From contig NZ_JAOCQF010000001.1 of assembly GCF_025380365.1 (NCBI RefSeq), forward strand, positions 310,001 through 374,000: a stretch of 64,000 bases of DNA, read 5' to 3'. Numbering within the stretch: the stretch's first letter is position 1; each line of letters opens with the position of its first letter. Below the pieces are notes generated by a model. The model was not told the DNA's origin. It saw nothing but the letters and a program-made list of their open reading frames with translations, and ran no database searches. This DNA comes from Albidovulum sediminis. GTDB lineage: Bacteria > Pseudomonadota > Alphaproteobacteria > Rhodobacterales > Rhodobacteraceae. Both the position numbers and the translations under genes were made by a program. Positions 17,347 through 26,252 of this stretch are shown one piece after another.

Positions 17347-19833
17347 TCAGTGCGCGGCGCGGGCGGTGTCGTGCATCGGCGCCCTGACGCGGCGGAGGCG
17401 GAGCGCGTTGCCGAGCACGAAGACCGAGGACAGCGCCATCGCGCCTGCCGCGAAGACGGGCGACAGAAGGATGCCCGAGACGGGCCAGAGGGCGCCGGCG
17501 GCGACCGGGATCAGCGCGGCATTGTAGGCGAAGGCCCAAAACAGGTTCTGGCGGATGTTGCGCATCGTCGCGCGGGAGAGCGCGATGGCGTTCGGCACGC
17601 CCTTCAGGCTGCCCGACATCAGCACCACGTCGGCGGCCTCGATGGCCACGTCGGTGCCGGTGCCGATGGCAAGGCCCACGTCGGCCTCGGCCAGCGCCGG
17701 GGCGTCGTTGATGCCGTCGCCGACGAAGGCCACGGGTCCGAGCGCCTTCAGCCGCCTGATCGCCGCGACCTTGCCGTCGGGCAGCACCTCGGCCACCACC
17801 TCGTCGATGCCGAGCCGGCGGGCGATGGCCTCGGCCGTGCGGCGGTTGTCGCCGGTGATCATCGCGACCTTCAGGCCAAGGCCGTGCAGCGCGCGGATCG
17901 CCTCGGGCGTCGTCTCCTTGATCGGGTCGGCCACCGCGATGATCGCGGCCGTGTGCCCGCCGATGGCGGCGTAGAGCGGCGACTTGCCTTCGTCCGCAAG
18001 CCGGGCCGCCGTGGCCGCGAAGGCGCTCACGTCATGGCCGAGCTTCGCCATGTAGCGGTCGGCGCCGATCTCGACACGGACCCCGCCAGCCTCGGCATTG
18101 ACACCGAACCCCGTCACGCTCTCGAACAAGGCGAGCGGGGGCAGGGCCAGCCCCTCGGCCCCGGCCGCCTCGACGATGGCGCGCGCGATCGGATGTTCCG
18201 ACTTCGCCTCGACGGCGGCGATCCGGGACAGCACCTCGGCGCGGTTGAACCCGTCCGACAGCACGAGGTCGGTGAGCGTCGGCTTGCCCATCGTCAGTGT
18301 GCCGGTCTTGTCGAGCGCGACCACGCGGGCCTCCTGCAGACCCTGCAGCGCATCGCCCTTGCGGAAGAGGACGCCCAGTTCCGCGCCGCGCCCCGTGCCG
18401 ACCATGATCGAGGTCGGCGTGGCCAGCCCCATCGCACAGGGGCAGGCGATGATCAGGACGGCGACCGCGTTCACCAGGCCGAAGGTCAGCGCCGGGTCGG
18501 GTCCGAAGAAGAACCAGACGCCGAAGGTCAGCGCCGCGAGCGTCATCACCGCCGGCACGAACCACATCGTTATCCTGTCGACGAGACCCTGGATCGGCAG
18601 CTTTGCCCCCTGCGCCTCCTCGACCATGCGGATGATCTGGGCGAGCATCGTGTCGCCGCCCACAGCCGTGGCGCGGAAGGCGAAGGCGCCGGTCTGGTTG
18701 ACCGTGCCGCCCGTCACCGTCGCGCCCGCGGACTTGGCGACCGGGATCGGCTCGCCGGTGATCATGCTCTCGTCGATCCAGCTTTCGCCCTCGACCACCT
18801 CGCCGTCGACCGGCACCCGTTCGCCCGGGCGCACCTCGACGATGTCGCCGGGGGCGACGTCGGCAACCTCGATCTCGCTGACGGTCGCACCGCGCCGCAC
18901 GCGGGCGGTCCTGGCCTGCAGCCCGACAAGCCGCTTGATCGCCTCGGATGTCCGGCCCTTGGCCCGCGCCTCGAGGACGCGGCCCAGAAGGATCAGCGTG
19001 ACGATGACGGCCGCGGCCTCGTAGTAGACGTTGACCGTGCCGGCGGGCAGCAGGCCCGGCGCGAAGGTCGCGACCAGCGAATAGGCATAGGCCGCCAGCG
19101 TGCCGACGGCGACCAGGCTGTTCATGTCCGGCGCGGCACGCAGCAGCGCGGGGATCCCCTTGCGGTAGAAGCGGAAGCCGGGGACGGCAAGGACAAGCGT
19201 CGTCAGCGCGAACTGGATCAGCCAGCTTGTCCCCATGCCGATGGTCGAGGCGATCAGGTGGTGCATTCCGGGGATGACATGGCTGCCCATCTCGAGCGCG
19301 AAGACCGGCAGGGTGAGGCCCGCGGCGATCGCCAGGTCACGCGACAGGACACGGCGCTCCTCCGCTTTCTGGGCCTCGGTCTCGGCATTGGCGGCGCCGC
19401 TGCGATCCACCGGGCGGGCCTCGTAGCCGACATCGGCCACCGCCGCGATCAGCGTGGCGGCATCGGCGCTGCCCTTCACCGTGGCGCGCTCGGTGGCGAG
19501 GTTGACGCTCGCCCCGGTGACGCCCGGCACGGCGCGCAGCGCGCGCTCGACGCGCCCCACGCAGGACGCACAGGTCATGCCCTCGATGGCGAGTTCGACC
19601 GTCGCGGCGCTGACGGTGTAGCCCGCGTCCTCGACCGCGCGGATCAGACCGGCGCGATCGGCGGCTCCGGCAAGGCGGACCTCGGCACGCTCGGATGCGA
19701 GGTTGACGCTGGCGTCGAGGACGCCGGCGACACCCCTCAGGGCCCGTTCGACGCGCCCCACGCAGGAGGCGCAGGTCATGCCCTCGATGGGGAGGGAGAC
19801 GGTCTTCCGGCTGAAGCTGGCTGGCGCATTCAT
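17347..19833 (-). CDS. copA: Cu(+)-exporting P-type ATPase CopA
   Basis: An 828-residue P1B-1 ATPase. Two N-terminal HMA metal-binding domains are present, each with GMTCASC (cysteines at 21/24 and 88/91). The core has TGEP, the membrane metal site ACPCAMG, the phosphorylation motif [22 protein letters not shown], and the C-terminal [13 protein letters not shown] and [15 protein letters not shown] helices typical of copper(I) pumps. The start at 19833 is preceded by AAGGGA. It is transcribed leftward from a CueR-type promoter at 19869-19899, divergent from the CopZ chaperone. Its role is export of cytosolic Cu(I). Confidence 0.95.
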   Translation of the reverse strand: MNAPASFSRKTVSLPIEGMTCASCVGRVERALRGVAGVLDASVNLASERAEVRLAGAADRAGLIRAVEDAGYTVSAATVELAIEGMTCASCVGRVERALRAVPGVTGASVNLATERATVKGSADAATLIAAVADVGYEARPVDRSGAANAETEAQKAEERRVLSRDLAIAAGLTLPVFALEMGSHVIPGMHHLIASTIGMGTSWLIQFALTTLVLAVPGFRFYRKGIPALLRAAPDMNSLVAVGTLAAYAYSLVATFAPGLLPAGTVNVYYEAAAVIVTLILLGRVLEARAKGRTSEAIKRLVGLQARTARVRRGATVSEIEVADVAPGDIVEVRPGERVPVDGEVVEGESWIDESMITGEPIPVAKSAGATVTGGTVNQTGAFAFRATAVGGDTMLAQIIRMVEEAQGAKLPIQGLVDRITMWFVPAVMTLAALTFGVWFFFGPDPALTFGLVNAVAVLIIACPCAMGLATPTSIMVGTGRGAELGVLFRKGDALQGLQEARVVALDKTGTLTMGKPTLTDLVLSDGFNRAEVLSRIAAVEAKSEHPIARAIVEAAGAEGLALPPLALFESVTGFGVNAEAGGVRVEIGADRYMAKLGHDVSAFAATAARLADEGKSPLYAAIGGHTAAIIAVADPIKETTPEAIRALHGLGLKVAMITGDNRRTAEAIARRLGIDEVVAEVLPDGKVAAIRRLKALGPVAFVGDGINDAPALAEADVGLAIGTGTDVAIEAADVVLMSGSLKGVPNAIALSRATMRNIRQNLFWAFAYNAALIPVAAGALWPVSGILLSPVFAAGAMALSSVFVLGNALRLRRVRAPMHDTARAAH

Positions 19834-19868
19834 GGCTGATTCCCTTCGGATGAGCGGTGATGCGCACA

Positions 19869-19899
19869 GACATGGGATCTCCCATCATGGGAGGGTCAA
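19869..19899 (-). promoter_or_regulatory. CueR/HmrR-type promoter of copA
   Basis: Read on the minus strand: a -35 TTGACC (19899-19894), a dyad CTCCCAT/ATGGGAG, and a -10-like CATGTC (19874-19869) after a 19-bp spacer. The long spacer with a central dyad of this sequence is characteristic of MerR-family copper activators, which underwind the promoter when Cu(I) binds. The site lies about 36 bp upstream of the copA start. Confidence 0.8.
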
Positions 19900-19934
19900 G
19901 CGATGAAATCTCCCCTTGCGGGCTGGAGCGGGCG

Positions 19935-19982
19935 CCCATGCCGCCGCCCATGCCGCCGCCCGTGCCGCCGCCCGTGCAGCCC
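19935..19982. repeat. 12-bp tandem repeat between the divergent copper promoters
   Basis: Four consecutive 12-bp units: CCCATGCCGCCG twice, CCCGTGCCGCCG, then a degenerate CCCGTGCAGCCC. The array sits between the copA and copZ promoters. It is not part of a convincing coding frame (minus-strand translation gives only Arg-Arg-His-Gly repeats). It may set the spacing of the two operators, or it may simply be slippage-prone sequence. Confidence 0.7.
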
Positions 19983-20005
19983 CGGAAAAAATCCGCGCCG
20001 TTCCC

Positions 20006-20036
20006 TTGACCCTCCCATGCTGGGAACGCCCAGATG
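20006..20036 (+). promoter_or_regulatory. CueR/HmrR-type promoter of copZ
   Basis: The -35 TTGACC at 20006-20011 is followed by the dyad CTCCCATGCTGGGAA and a -10 region CAGATG at 20031-20036 after a 19-bp spacer. The first 13 bases are identical to those of the copA promoter on the other strand. It lies 31 bp upstream of the CopZ start and should respond to the same copper activator. Confidence 0.78.
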
Positions 20037-20067
20037 TCCGATTGCCAAGCGAACACAGGAGGCAAAC

Positions 20068-20268
20068 TTGCAATTCCACATCGAGAACATGACCTGCTCC
20101 GGCTGCGCCCGGAGCGTGACGAAGGCGATCCAGTCGGTCGACCGGGGCGCGGTGATCGACGCCGACCCCGAGAACCGCAAGGTCGAGGTCGAGACTTCGG
20201 CTGCACGCGCCGAGATCGAGGCGATCCTCGCCGTGGCGGGCTATCCCGCCGCGCGCGGCGCAGCCTGA
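20068..20268 (+). CDS. copZ: copper chaperone CopZ-like (HMA domain)
   Basis: A 66-residue single HMA domain with the metal site NMTCSGC near the N-terminus, followed by RSVTKAIQSV and AILAVAGY. It carries Cu(I) to the CopA pump in the cytoplasm. The start is a TTG at 20068: AGGAGG at 20057-20062 sits five bases before it, homology begins there, and no ATG or GTG is suitably placed. The frame is open further upstream to 19903, but that part crosses the promoter and the tandem repeat. The gene is driven by the adjacent CueR-type promoter. Confidence 0.85.
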   Translation: MQFHIENMTCSGCARSVTKAIQSVDRGAVIDADPENRKVEVETSAARAEIEAILAVAGYPAARGAA

Positions 20269-20357
20269 CAGGGGCAATCTCCCACCTTCACTGCCGCACT
20301 GCCGGCCTTGCCGGCCCGGATCGCTGGCGGAACCAGCGAATACAGAAAGGAAAGACC

Positions 20358-20633
20358 ATGACGTCGCATCTCACCCTCTCCACCCTCGCGCTGCTGGTGG
20401 CAGCCCCTGCCTTCGCGGCCCCCAGCCAGCTTGAACGCGCGGCCAGTGTGGCGGAAGGCATCTACACGCCGGTTCAGGTCGGCGAAATCGCGGCGGCGGA
20501 CGCGCCCGCGGAGGCGCTGCGCCTGCGCAAGTTCCACGCCGCCCATAACGCCGGTGGCGTCAACCGCCACGACTTCGCCGCGCCCGAATACGGCGCCGAA
20601 ACCGCTCGCGAAGGCGGATCGGACCGCAACTGA
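20358..20633 (+). CDS. small exported protein of the copper locus
   Basis: A 91-residue protein with a clear Sec signal peptide (residues 1-20, cleavage after PAFA) and a short polar mature part of about 70 residues with no cysteines (only His at three positions, e.g. KFHAAHN). The ribosome site AAAGGAAAG immediately precedes the ATG. It follows CopZ by 89 bp on the same strand and precedes a strong hairpin, so it is probably the last gene of the copper transcript. No family was recognised; a periplasmic role in copper handling is only inferred from position. Confidence 0.65.
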   Translation: MTSHLTLSTLALLVAAPAFAAPSQLERAASVAEGIYTPVQVGEIAAADAPAEALRLRKFHAAHNAGGVNRHDFAAPEYGAETAREGGSDRN

Positions 20634-20665
20634 CCCGCCGCTCCAAGCGCAGACAAACCTGAACA

Positions 20666-20689
20666 GGGCGCCCGGACATCCGGGCGCCC
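20666..20689 (+). terminator. hairpin after the copper transcript
   Basis: An 11-bp GC-rich stem (GGGCGCCCGGA / TCCGGGCGCCC) around a 2-4-base loop, 32 bp downstream of the small exported protein gene. It lacks a T-run but is very stable and correctly placed for transcript termination. Confidence 0.6.
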
Positions 20690-20874
20690 CAATGCGTGCC
20701 CGGTCAGGTTCGCCCCCCGAGTTCGGACAACCGGCGGCACGGTTCCGGGCCCTGACCGGACCGTCCGCAAGCTCCGCGCCCTTCGCGCCGGGCCTGCCCT
20801 TCACGGCCGCCTCCCCATTCGGGGGATGACCGAGGACAAGACACCGCGAGGAGTCCCGAGTCCGGGTTCGGACC

Positions 20875-21678
20875 CTAGCCGGGCACTGCCGATTTCACGG
20901 CCCAGGCCCGCGCGGTGAGGCGAAGGGGTCCAACCGCACCCAGCGTCTCGGACAGCCTCGATTTCAAGGCTTCGCGCCGATCCTCCGGCAAGCTCATGCA
21001 GTATCCCGGCGCCGGGCCGGCGCCCAGCGTGAAGGGATGCCAGAACGCCTCGAAGCCGGGAAACTCGGTCGTGATCTCGATCGGCGCAATCGCGGGCGCG
21101 TCGATTCCGGCCTGCGCACAAAGACCGGCGAGCCCCTCCGCCGTGCAGAAGGGAAACCGTGTCCCCTCGTCCAGATCGGCCGCCGTCGGATCGAGTGATG
21201 CCGCCGCCTTCCAGAACGCATCGATGAACCCGATCCCGCCACCGGGATAGTCCCAGACGTAGAATGACAGCAGGCCGCCCGGACGCAGGACACGCTGCAT
21301 TTCCTTCAGGGCCGCCGGGCGATCCGGCACGAAATTGAGCACCAGGGCAGAGGTGACGATATCCACGCTGCTGTCCTCTGCCGGCAGGTGCCGGGCATCG
21401 GCAGAGCGGAAGCTGGCCCTCGGGTCGCCGATCGTTCCGCGTGCATGGGCGATGAAGTCCTCGGATGCGTCTGTGGCCAGGATCGAGTTCGGCGCGCATT
21501 CCCGCAGGATGGCCGAAGTCAGCGCCCCGGTTCCGCATCCGACTTCAAGCCAGTCGGCCCCCTCGGGCGCGTCCAGCCAGTCAAGAAACCCGGAGGCGAC
21601 AATGCGGCTCCAGCGGCCCATGTACTGTTCGTAGTTCTGGCCCGCGCTCCAGGCGTCGTGGTCTGCCTGTGAGGACAT
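20875..21678 (-). CDS. class I SAM-dependent methyltransferase
   Basis: A 267-residue cytoplasmic methyltransferase of the UbiE/COQ5-like Methyltransf_11 type. Motif I is WLEVGCGTGALT (residues 41-52), acidic motif II is ATDASEDF, and motif III/IV are DIVTSALVLNFVPD and RVLRPGGLLSFYVWDYPGGG. The start MSSQADHDAW at 21678 has GGGAG upstream. It stands alone between the copper locus and the GlxA-type regulator. The substrate is unknown. Confidence 0.82.
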   Translation of the reverse strand: MSSQADHDAWSAGQNYEQYMGRWSRIVASGFLDWLDAPEGADWLEVGCGTGALTSAILRECAPNSILATDASEDFIAHARGTIGDPRASFRSADARHLPAEDSSVDIVTSALVLNFVPDRPAALKEMQRVLRPGGLLSFYVWDYPGGGIGFIDAFWKAAASLDPTAADLDEGTRFPFCTAEGLAGLCAQAGIDAPAIAPIEITTEFPGFEAFWHPFTLGAGPAPGYCMSLPEDRREALKSRLSETLGAVGPLRLTARAWAVKSAVPG

Positions 21679-21878
21679 GGCGCGCTCCCCTGTGATGGCA
21701 GATCCCTGAAGGGATGGGACATGATAGCACGGAGCGGACGCCCTGTCTGCCTTGCGCCGCCCGCATGGCGCCCCTTCGGCCGACCGGGACGGGATATCCC
21801 CGAGAGGATCGGGTTGCGGGCCGCTTGCGCCATGCTCCATCGCGCCCCCGGCAGCGCAGGCAACGCCGCCCGTTCGTC

Positions 21879-22991
21879 TTACCCGCTCGTCTTCCTGAGG
21901 ATCTGCATCGGCTTGGCACTGCCCCGGTTCTCCAGCGCTTCCAGGAACTTCGACAAGGTTCCGGGCCAGCTCGGGGTCGCATCCTGCTCCGGCCAGGCCT
22001 GACGGTAGTCCGAGGGCCTGCGGCCAAAGCACTTGCCGAAGGAAAAGGCAAAGTGGGACAGCGTGTTGAACCCCGAGGCCGTGGCGATCTCGCGCACCGA
22101 CAGATCGGTCGCGATCAAGAGGACCCGCGCGTGTTGCAGCCGCAGGAGCAGGCCGAACTGCACCACCGTGCAGCCGATGCTCGCCTTGAACTGCCGTTCC
22201 AGCTGCCGCTGCGACACCCCGAGATGTTCGGCAATCGCGGGTACGGCCATGGGTTCCGCGATGTTCTTTTCGATCAGATGGATCGCCTCGCGCACCATCG
22301 GGGCAAGGGTTTCCATGCCGCGCCCCATGGTGCGCCGCTGCGGCGCCGTGCCGGGCCGGATCGGGTGATAGAGCATCTGGTCCGCGATCTCGCCGGCCAG
22401 CCGTTCCCCGTGCGCATCACCCACGAGTCGAAGCATCAGGTCGACACCGGCAAGGCCGCCCGAACAGGTCATCATCTGGCCATCCATCGTGAACAGCTGC
22501 TCCGTGACCGTTATTTCGTCAAACTGCTCGCCGAAGCCGGACATCCATGACCAGTGCGTCGTCGCGCGCTTGCCCGCCAGAAGCCCGGCCCGCGCCACGA
22601 GATAGCAGCCGAGCTCGACCGAACAGATGCGCTGGCCGCCCCGCGCCTGACGCCGGATCCAGGCCAGGGTCTGCGGGTTCCGATAGGTCTCGGCGTTCCA
22701 GGAGCCCAGCACGAAGATCGTCTCGTTCCGGTGCACATGTTCGTCCGGCTTCTGCGCACGCACGGTGAACCCGTTCGATGCGGTGATCTCTTCTCCGTCG
22801 AAGGACAGCACCTCCCATCGATAGAGCGGCGACGGAGACAGGTAATTGGCGATCCGCATCACCTCGATCATCGTCATCATCGTGGTCATGTTGAAACGCG
22901 GCACGACCAGAAAGGCGACCCGCGTCACGGGCGCCGCGGGCTGACCGGGGGCAGGGGGCGGGGCTGGCCGGGAAGTGCGTATTTTCGACAT
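21879..22991 (-). CDS. GlxA family transcriptional regulator (CdhR-like)
   Basis: A 370-residue regulator with an N-terminal DJ-1/PfpI-like amidotransferase-fold domain (about 20-185, with [20 protein letters not shown]) and a C-terminal AraC helix-turn-helix pair (about 235-330, with [18 protein letters not shown] and then [17 protein letters not shown]). This architecture is shared by regulators of carnitine (CdhR), glycine betaine (GbdR) and arginine catabolism. It is divergent from a BKACE gene, the family that cleaves dehydrocarnitine in carnitine degradation. It most likely activates the catabolic operon at 23073 and beyond when bound to a betaine-like ligand (inference). Confidence 0.88.
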   Translation of the reverse strand: MSKIRTSRPAPPPAPGQPAAPVTRVAFLVVPRFNMTTMMTMIEVMRIANYLSPSPLYRWEVLSFDGEEITASNGFTVRAQKPDEHVHRNETIFVLGSWNAETYRNPQTLAWIRRQARGGQRICSVELGCYLVARAGLLAGKRATTHWSWMSGFGEQFDEITVTEQLFTMDGQMMTCSGGLAGVDLMLRLVGDAHGERLAGEIADQMLYHPIRPGTAPQRRTMGRGMETLAPMVREAIHLIEKNIAEPMAVPAIAEHLGVSQRQLERQFKASIGCTVVQFGLLLRLQHARVLLIATDLSVREIATASGFNTLSHFAFSFGKCFGRRPSDYRQAWPEQDATPSWPGTLSKFLEALENRGSAKPMQILRKTSG

Positions 22992-23003
22992 GGAGGCAGC
23001 ATA

Positions 23004-23019
23004 TCAGTCGAAAAACTGA
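23004..23019. promoter_or_regulatory. candidate operator between GlxA-type gene and BKACE gene
   Basis: The inverted repeat TCAGT-N6-ACTGA is in the 81-bp divergent intergenic region, 12 bases from the GlxA-type start and 53 bases from the BKACE start. It is the only clear dyad there and is well placed to be read by the divergent regulator. The arms are short. Confidence 0.35.
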
Positions 23020-23072
23020 CAGGAAATAGCCTTCCGCGCCACAAGATGAAGAAAAACAGGGAGGAGAGGCGC

Positions 23073-23966
23073 ATGAATTTCGAGGTGGTCCTGACCTGTG
23101 CTGTCACCGGGGCCGGGGCGACGACCAACATCAGCCCGCATGTTCCGGTGACGCCCGAGGCAATCGCGCGCGAGGCGATCGAGGCTGCGAAGGCGGGCGC
23201 CTCCTGTGCCCATATCCATGTCCGCGACCCCGAAACCGGGAAGGGGTCGCGCGACCCGGGACTGTTCCGCGAGGTCGTGGACCGGGTGCGCGACAGCGGC
23301 ACCGATGTCGTCATCAACCTGACCGCCGGGATGGGCGGCGACTGGGTGCCTTCGAAGGAGGATTGGGCCATGCCCGGCCCCGGCACCGACATGATCGGCC
23401 CCGACGAACGGCTGGCGCATGTGAAGGACTGTCTGCCGGAGATCTGTTCGCTCGACTGCGGGACGCTGAACTTCGGCAACGACGACACGATCTACATCTC
23501 GACGCCGCCGATCCTGCGCCGCATGGCCGCGCTGACGAAGGAATGGGGCGTCAAGCCCGAGCTTGAGGTCTTCGACCTTGGCCACATCCGTTTCGCCAGG
23601 GCGATGGTGGACGAGGGGCTGATCGCCGCGCCGCCGATGTTCCAGCTGTGCCTTGGCATCCCCTGGGGCGCCGACCAGACGGTCGAGACGATGGCCGCGA
23701 TGAAGGCGCAACTGCCGGCCGGTGCAAGCTGGGCCAGCTTCGGCATCAGCCGGATGCAGATGCCGATGGTCGCCGCCGCCGTGTCGCTGGGCGGCAATGT
23801 CCGTGTCGGGCTCGAGGACAACATCTATCTCTCGAAAGGCGTGCTCGCCACCAATGCCCAGCTTGTCGAACGCGCCCGCACGATCATCGAGGCGATGGGC
23901 GCGCGCGTCCTGACCCCGCAGGAGGCGCGCAACAAGCTGAAGCTGCGCGGCGCGAACGCAGCATGA
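23073..23966 (+). CDS. beta-keto acid cleavage enzyme (BKACE, DUF849)
   Basis: A 297-residue TIM-barrel zinc enzyme that condenses a beta-keto acid with acetyl-CoA to give acetoacetate and a new acyl-CoA. The zinc-binding HIHVRD motif (H47, H49) is at the expected position and the distal ligand is in GLEDNIY (Glu). The length is typical. Known members act on 3-keto-5-aminohexanoate, dehydrocarnitine and similar substrates. The start at 23073 has GGAGGAGAGG just upstream. It begins an operon with a PotABCD-type importer (ATGA overlap with the ATPase gene) and is divergent from a GlxA-type regulator, an arrangement resembling carnitine-degradation loci. Dehydrocarnitine or a related amino-keto acid is the best substrate guess. 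Confidence 0.9.
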   Translation: MNFEVVLTCAVTGAGATTNISPHVPVTPEAIAREAIEAAKAGASCAHIHVRDPETGKGSRDPGLFREVVDRVRDSGTDVVINLTAGMGGDWVPSKEDWAMPGPGTDMIGPDERLAHVKDCLPEICSLDCGTLNFGNDDTIYISTPPILRRMAALTKEWGVKPELEVFDLGHIRFARAMVDEGLIAAPPMFQLCLGIPWGADQTVETMAAMKAQLPAGASWASFGISRMQMPMVAAAVSLGGNVRVGLEDNIYLSKGVLATNAQLVERARTIIEAMGARVLTPQEARNKLKLRGANAA

Positions 23967-24967
23967 GCGAGGTCGCCGCCTTGCCGGGGCTGAGGTTGCG
24001 GGCGCTGACCAAGCGCTTCGGAACCTTCACGGCTGCCGAGGACATCGATCTCGACATCCGGCGTGGCGAGTTCCTGACCCTGCTCGGGCCGTCGGGCTCG
24101 GGCAAGACCACGCTTCTGATGATGATCGCGGGGTTTCTCGACATCACCTCGGGCGACATCCTGCTTGACGGCGCATCCATCGCCGGCATGCCGCCCGAGA
24201 AACGCAATTTCGGGATGGTGTTCCAGGGCTACGCGCTGTTCCCGCACATGACGGTGCGCCAGAACATCGCCTACCCCCTCGACGTGCGTCGGCGCCCCCG
24301 GGCCGAGATCGACCGGCGCGTCGACGAGATGCTGGAGCTGGTGCAGCTTCGGGACTTCGGCCACCGCCTGCCACGGCAGTTGTCGGGCGGCCAGCAGCAA
24401 CGCGTCGCGCTGGCCCGTGCACTGTGCTTCGCGCCGCCGGTGCTGCTTCTCGACGAGCCGCTGGGGGCGCTCGACAAGAAGCTGCGCATCGAGGTGCAGG
24501 ACCAGCTCAAGGACATTCACCGCCGGGTCGGCACCACCTTCATCTACGTGACCCATGATCAGGAAGAGGCGCTGTCGATGTCCGACCGCATCGTGATCAT
24601 GCAGAACGGCCGCATCGAGCAGGTGGGCACGCCGCAGGAGCTGTACCAGAGGCCGCGCACCGCGTTCGCGGCCAGCTTTCTGGGCAAGTCGAACTTCCTG
24701 ACCAGGGACGGCACGCTCCATGCGCTCCGACCCGAAAAGATCGAGATCGCGCCGAAAGGGCAGGGCCAGGGGCCGAACATGGTCAGCGGGACCATCCGGG
24801 CCATCACCTACTTCGGTTCGATCCTGAAGTACGACGTTGCGGTGCCGGGCATGGACGAGATCGAGGTCGACGTCGACGCCTGGCGCGGCGGCGCGGCCAT
24901 GGCCGAGGGCGCCGAGGTGGACCTCAGCTGGTCCGACACGGCGGCGGTGCCGCTGGAAAGGGACTGA
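23963..24967 (+). CDS. ABC transporter ATP-binding protein (PotA type)
   Basis: A 334-residue ATPase with Walker [10 protein letters not shown], signature LSGGQQQR, Walker [12 protein letters not shown], and a C-terminal TOBE domain (about 265-330). It belongs to the spermidine/putrescine (PotA) and related betaine or iron importers. ATGA overlap with the BKACE gene shows one transcript. It energises the two permeases at 26253-27904. Confidence 0.92.
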   Translation: MSEVAALPGLRLRALTKRFGTFTAAEDIDLDIRRGEFLTLLGPSGSGKTTLLMMIAGFLDITSGDILLDGASIAGMPPEKRNFGMVFQGYALFPHMTVRQNIAYPLDVRRRPRAEIDRRVDEMLELVQLRDFGHRLPRQLSGGQQQRVALARALCFAPPVLLLDEPLGALDKKLRIEVQDQLKDIHRRVGTTFIYVTHDQEEALSMSDRIVIMQNGRIEQVGTPQELYQRPRTAFAASFLGKSNFLTRDGTLHALRPEKIEIAPKGQGQGPNMVSGTIRAITYFGSILKYDVAVPGMDEIEVDVDAWRGGAAMAEGAEVDLSWSDTAAVPLERD

Positions 24968-25045
24968 CGACCCGTAGCGGGGAGGGCGGAACAGACCCCG
25001 CGAACGACCGGGCGGCAAGCCCGATCAACATGGAGGAGACCTGGA

Positions 25046-26155
25046 ATGCACGACAAGCAATTCATGCGTGAAGCCGCACAGGAGGGTGCAAAGGCGTTCA
25101 AGGAAGGCCGGATGGACCGGCGCACCTTCCTCGTGCTCTGCGGCATGGCCGGCATCGCCACGCAGGCCGTGATCGCCGGTGACGCGGAAGCGGCGGCGAA
25201 CGAGATCGTGATGTGGAACTGGGGCGGCCAGTCCGAGGAATGCCACGGCAAGGCCATCGGCGATCCCTTCACCGCTGAAACCGGGATGCCGCTGAAGTTC
25301 GACACGTCGGGTCCGCTTCAGGGCAAGATCAAGGAAATGGTCGACAGCGGCAACGTCACGGCGGACGTCTGCGACGCCGACCTTTTCGACGCCGTGGCGC
25401 TTGGCCCCTCGGGGCATCTCGAACCGATCGACTACGACATCGTCTCGAAGGACCGGACGCTGCCGCAATACGCGCTGGAGCACGGCGTTTCGATCATTCT
25501 CTACGGCTATGCCTTCGTCTACGATACCGAAGCCTACGGGGACAATCCGCCGAAAAACTGGGCCGACTTCTTCGACACCGCGAAGTTTCCCGGCAAGCGG
25601 TCGCTCTACAAATGGGCGAACGGGGCGCTTGAAGGCGCGCTTCTGGCCGACGGCGTGGCCAAGGATGCGCTCTACCCCCTCGACATGGACCGGGCGCTCG
25701 CCAAGATCAAGTCGATCAAGGACGACAGCCTCTACTGGGGCTCGGGCTCCGAGGCGCATTCGATGGTGGTCAACGGCGAGGTGTCCATGGGCATGATCTG
25801 GCAGAACCGCGGCCGCAACATCGAGATGGACACCGACGGCCGCTACAAGCTGGTGATGAACGAGGCGCTTGCCATGCCGGGCGCCTATATCGTGCCGAAG
25901 GGCAACCCCGCCGGGCGAGAGGCGGTGATGAAGTTCATCGCCACCGCGCAGTCCGTTCCCTCGCAGCTCACGCTTCTCGGTTGCCTCGGCATGACGCCGT
26001 CGAACCCCGAAGCCTTCGCCCAGATCCCCGAGGATCAGCAACCCTATGCCATCACCTCGGCGATGAACATCGACGGGATCGTCTACAACGATCCGACCTG
26101 GTGGGGCGAGAACGGCGGCGACGCCGTCAACGCCTTCCTCGAGGCGATCTCCTGA
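25046..26155 (+). CDS. extracellular substrate-binding protein (PotD/PotF type)
   Basis: A 369-residue periplasmic binding protein of the polyamine-type SBP family 1. The N-terminus has 22 charged residues, then MDRRTFLVLCGMAG and a small-residue stretch, i.e. a twin-arginine-like signal. The mature part starts near ANEIVMWNWGGQ and contains FVYDTEAYGDNPPKNWADFFD and WQNRGRN. Aromatic residues of the expected pocket (several Trp/Tyr) would suit a cationic amine. It is encoded between the ATPase and permease genes. Polyamine uptake is the family default; a betaine-like ligand is suggested by the neighbouring carnitine-type enzymes. Confidence 0.88.
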   Translation: MHDKQFMREAAQEGAKAFKEGRMDRRTFLVLCGMAGIATQAVIAGDAEAAANEIVMWNWGGQSEECHGKAIGDPFTAETGMPLKFDTSGPLQGKIKEMVDSGNVTADVCDADLFDAVALGPSGHLEPIDYDIVSKDRTLPQYALEHGVSIILYGYAFVYDTEAYGDNPPKNWADFFDTAKFPGKRSLYKWANGALEGALLADGVAKDALYPLDMDRALAKIKSIKDDSLYWGSGSEAHSMVVNGEVSMGMIWQNRGRNIEMDTDGRYKLVMNEALAMPGAYIVPKGNPAGREAVMKFIATAQSVPSQLTLLGCLGMTPSNPEAFAQIPEDQQPYAITSAMNIDGIVYNDPTWWGENGGDAVNAFLEAIS

Positions 26156-26163
26156 TCCTCGAT

Positions 26164-26192
26164 CCCGGCGGCGCCGCTCCCGCGCCGCCGGG
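26164..26192 (+). terminator. intercistronic hairpin after the binding-protein gene
   Basis: A perfect 11-bp stem (CCCGGCGGCGC / GCGCCGCCGGG) with a 7-base loop starts nine bases after the binding-protein stop and lies within the operon. Such structures usually protect or partly terminate the upstream message, so that binding protein is made in excess over permeases. Confidence 0.6.
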
Positions 26193-26252
26193 TCTGTCAC
26201 CTGGCAGGGCCTTCGGGCCCCGCCCCTTTTCCACGCGAAGGAATCGCCCCGG

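Noticed and set aside
17308-19839. An 843-codon plus-strand open frame opposite copA
   Set aside because: Exact antisense shadow of the copper ATPase; no family-like sequence.
19935-19982. CRISPR-like array
   Set aside because: Units are 12-bp direct tandem copies without spacers; no cas genes are in the window.
19896-20180. Minus-strand frame with Arg-Arg-His-Gly repeats in the copper intergenic region
   Set aside because: It only translates the 12-bp tandem repeat and crosses both CueR-type promoters.
20875-22032. Long version of the methyltransferase (385 codons)
   Set aside because: The first 118 codons are not family-like and run into the end of the GlxA gene; MSSQADHD at 21678 has a ribosome site.
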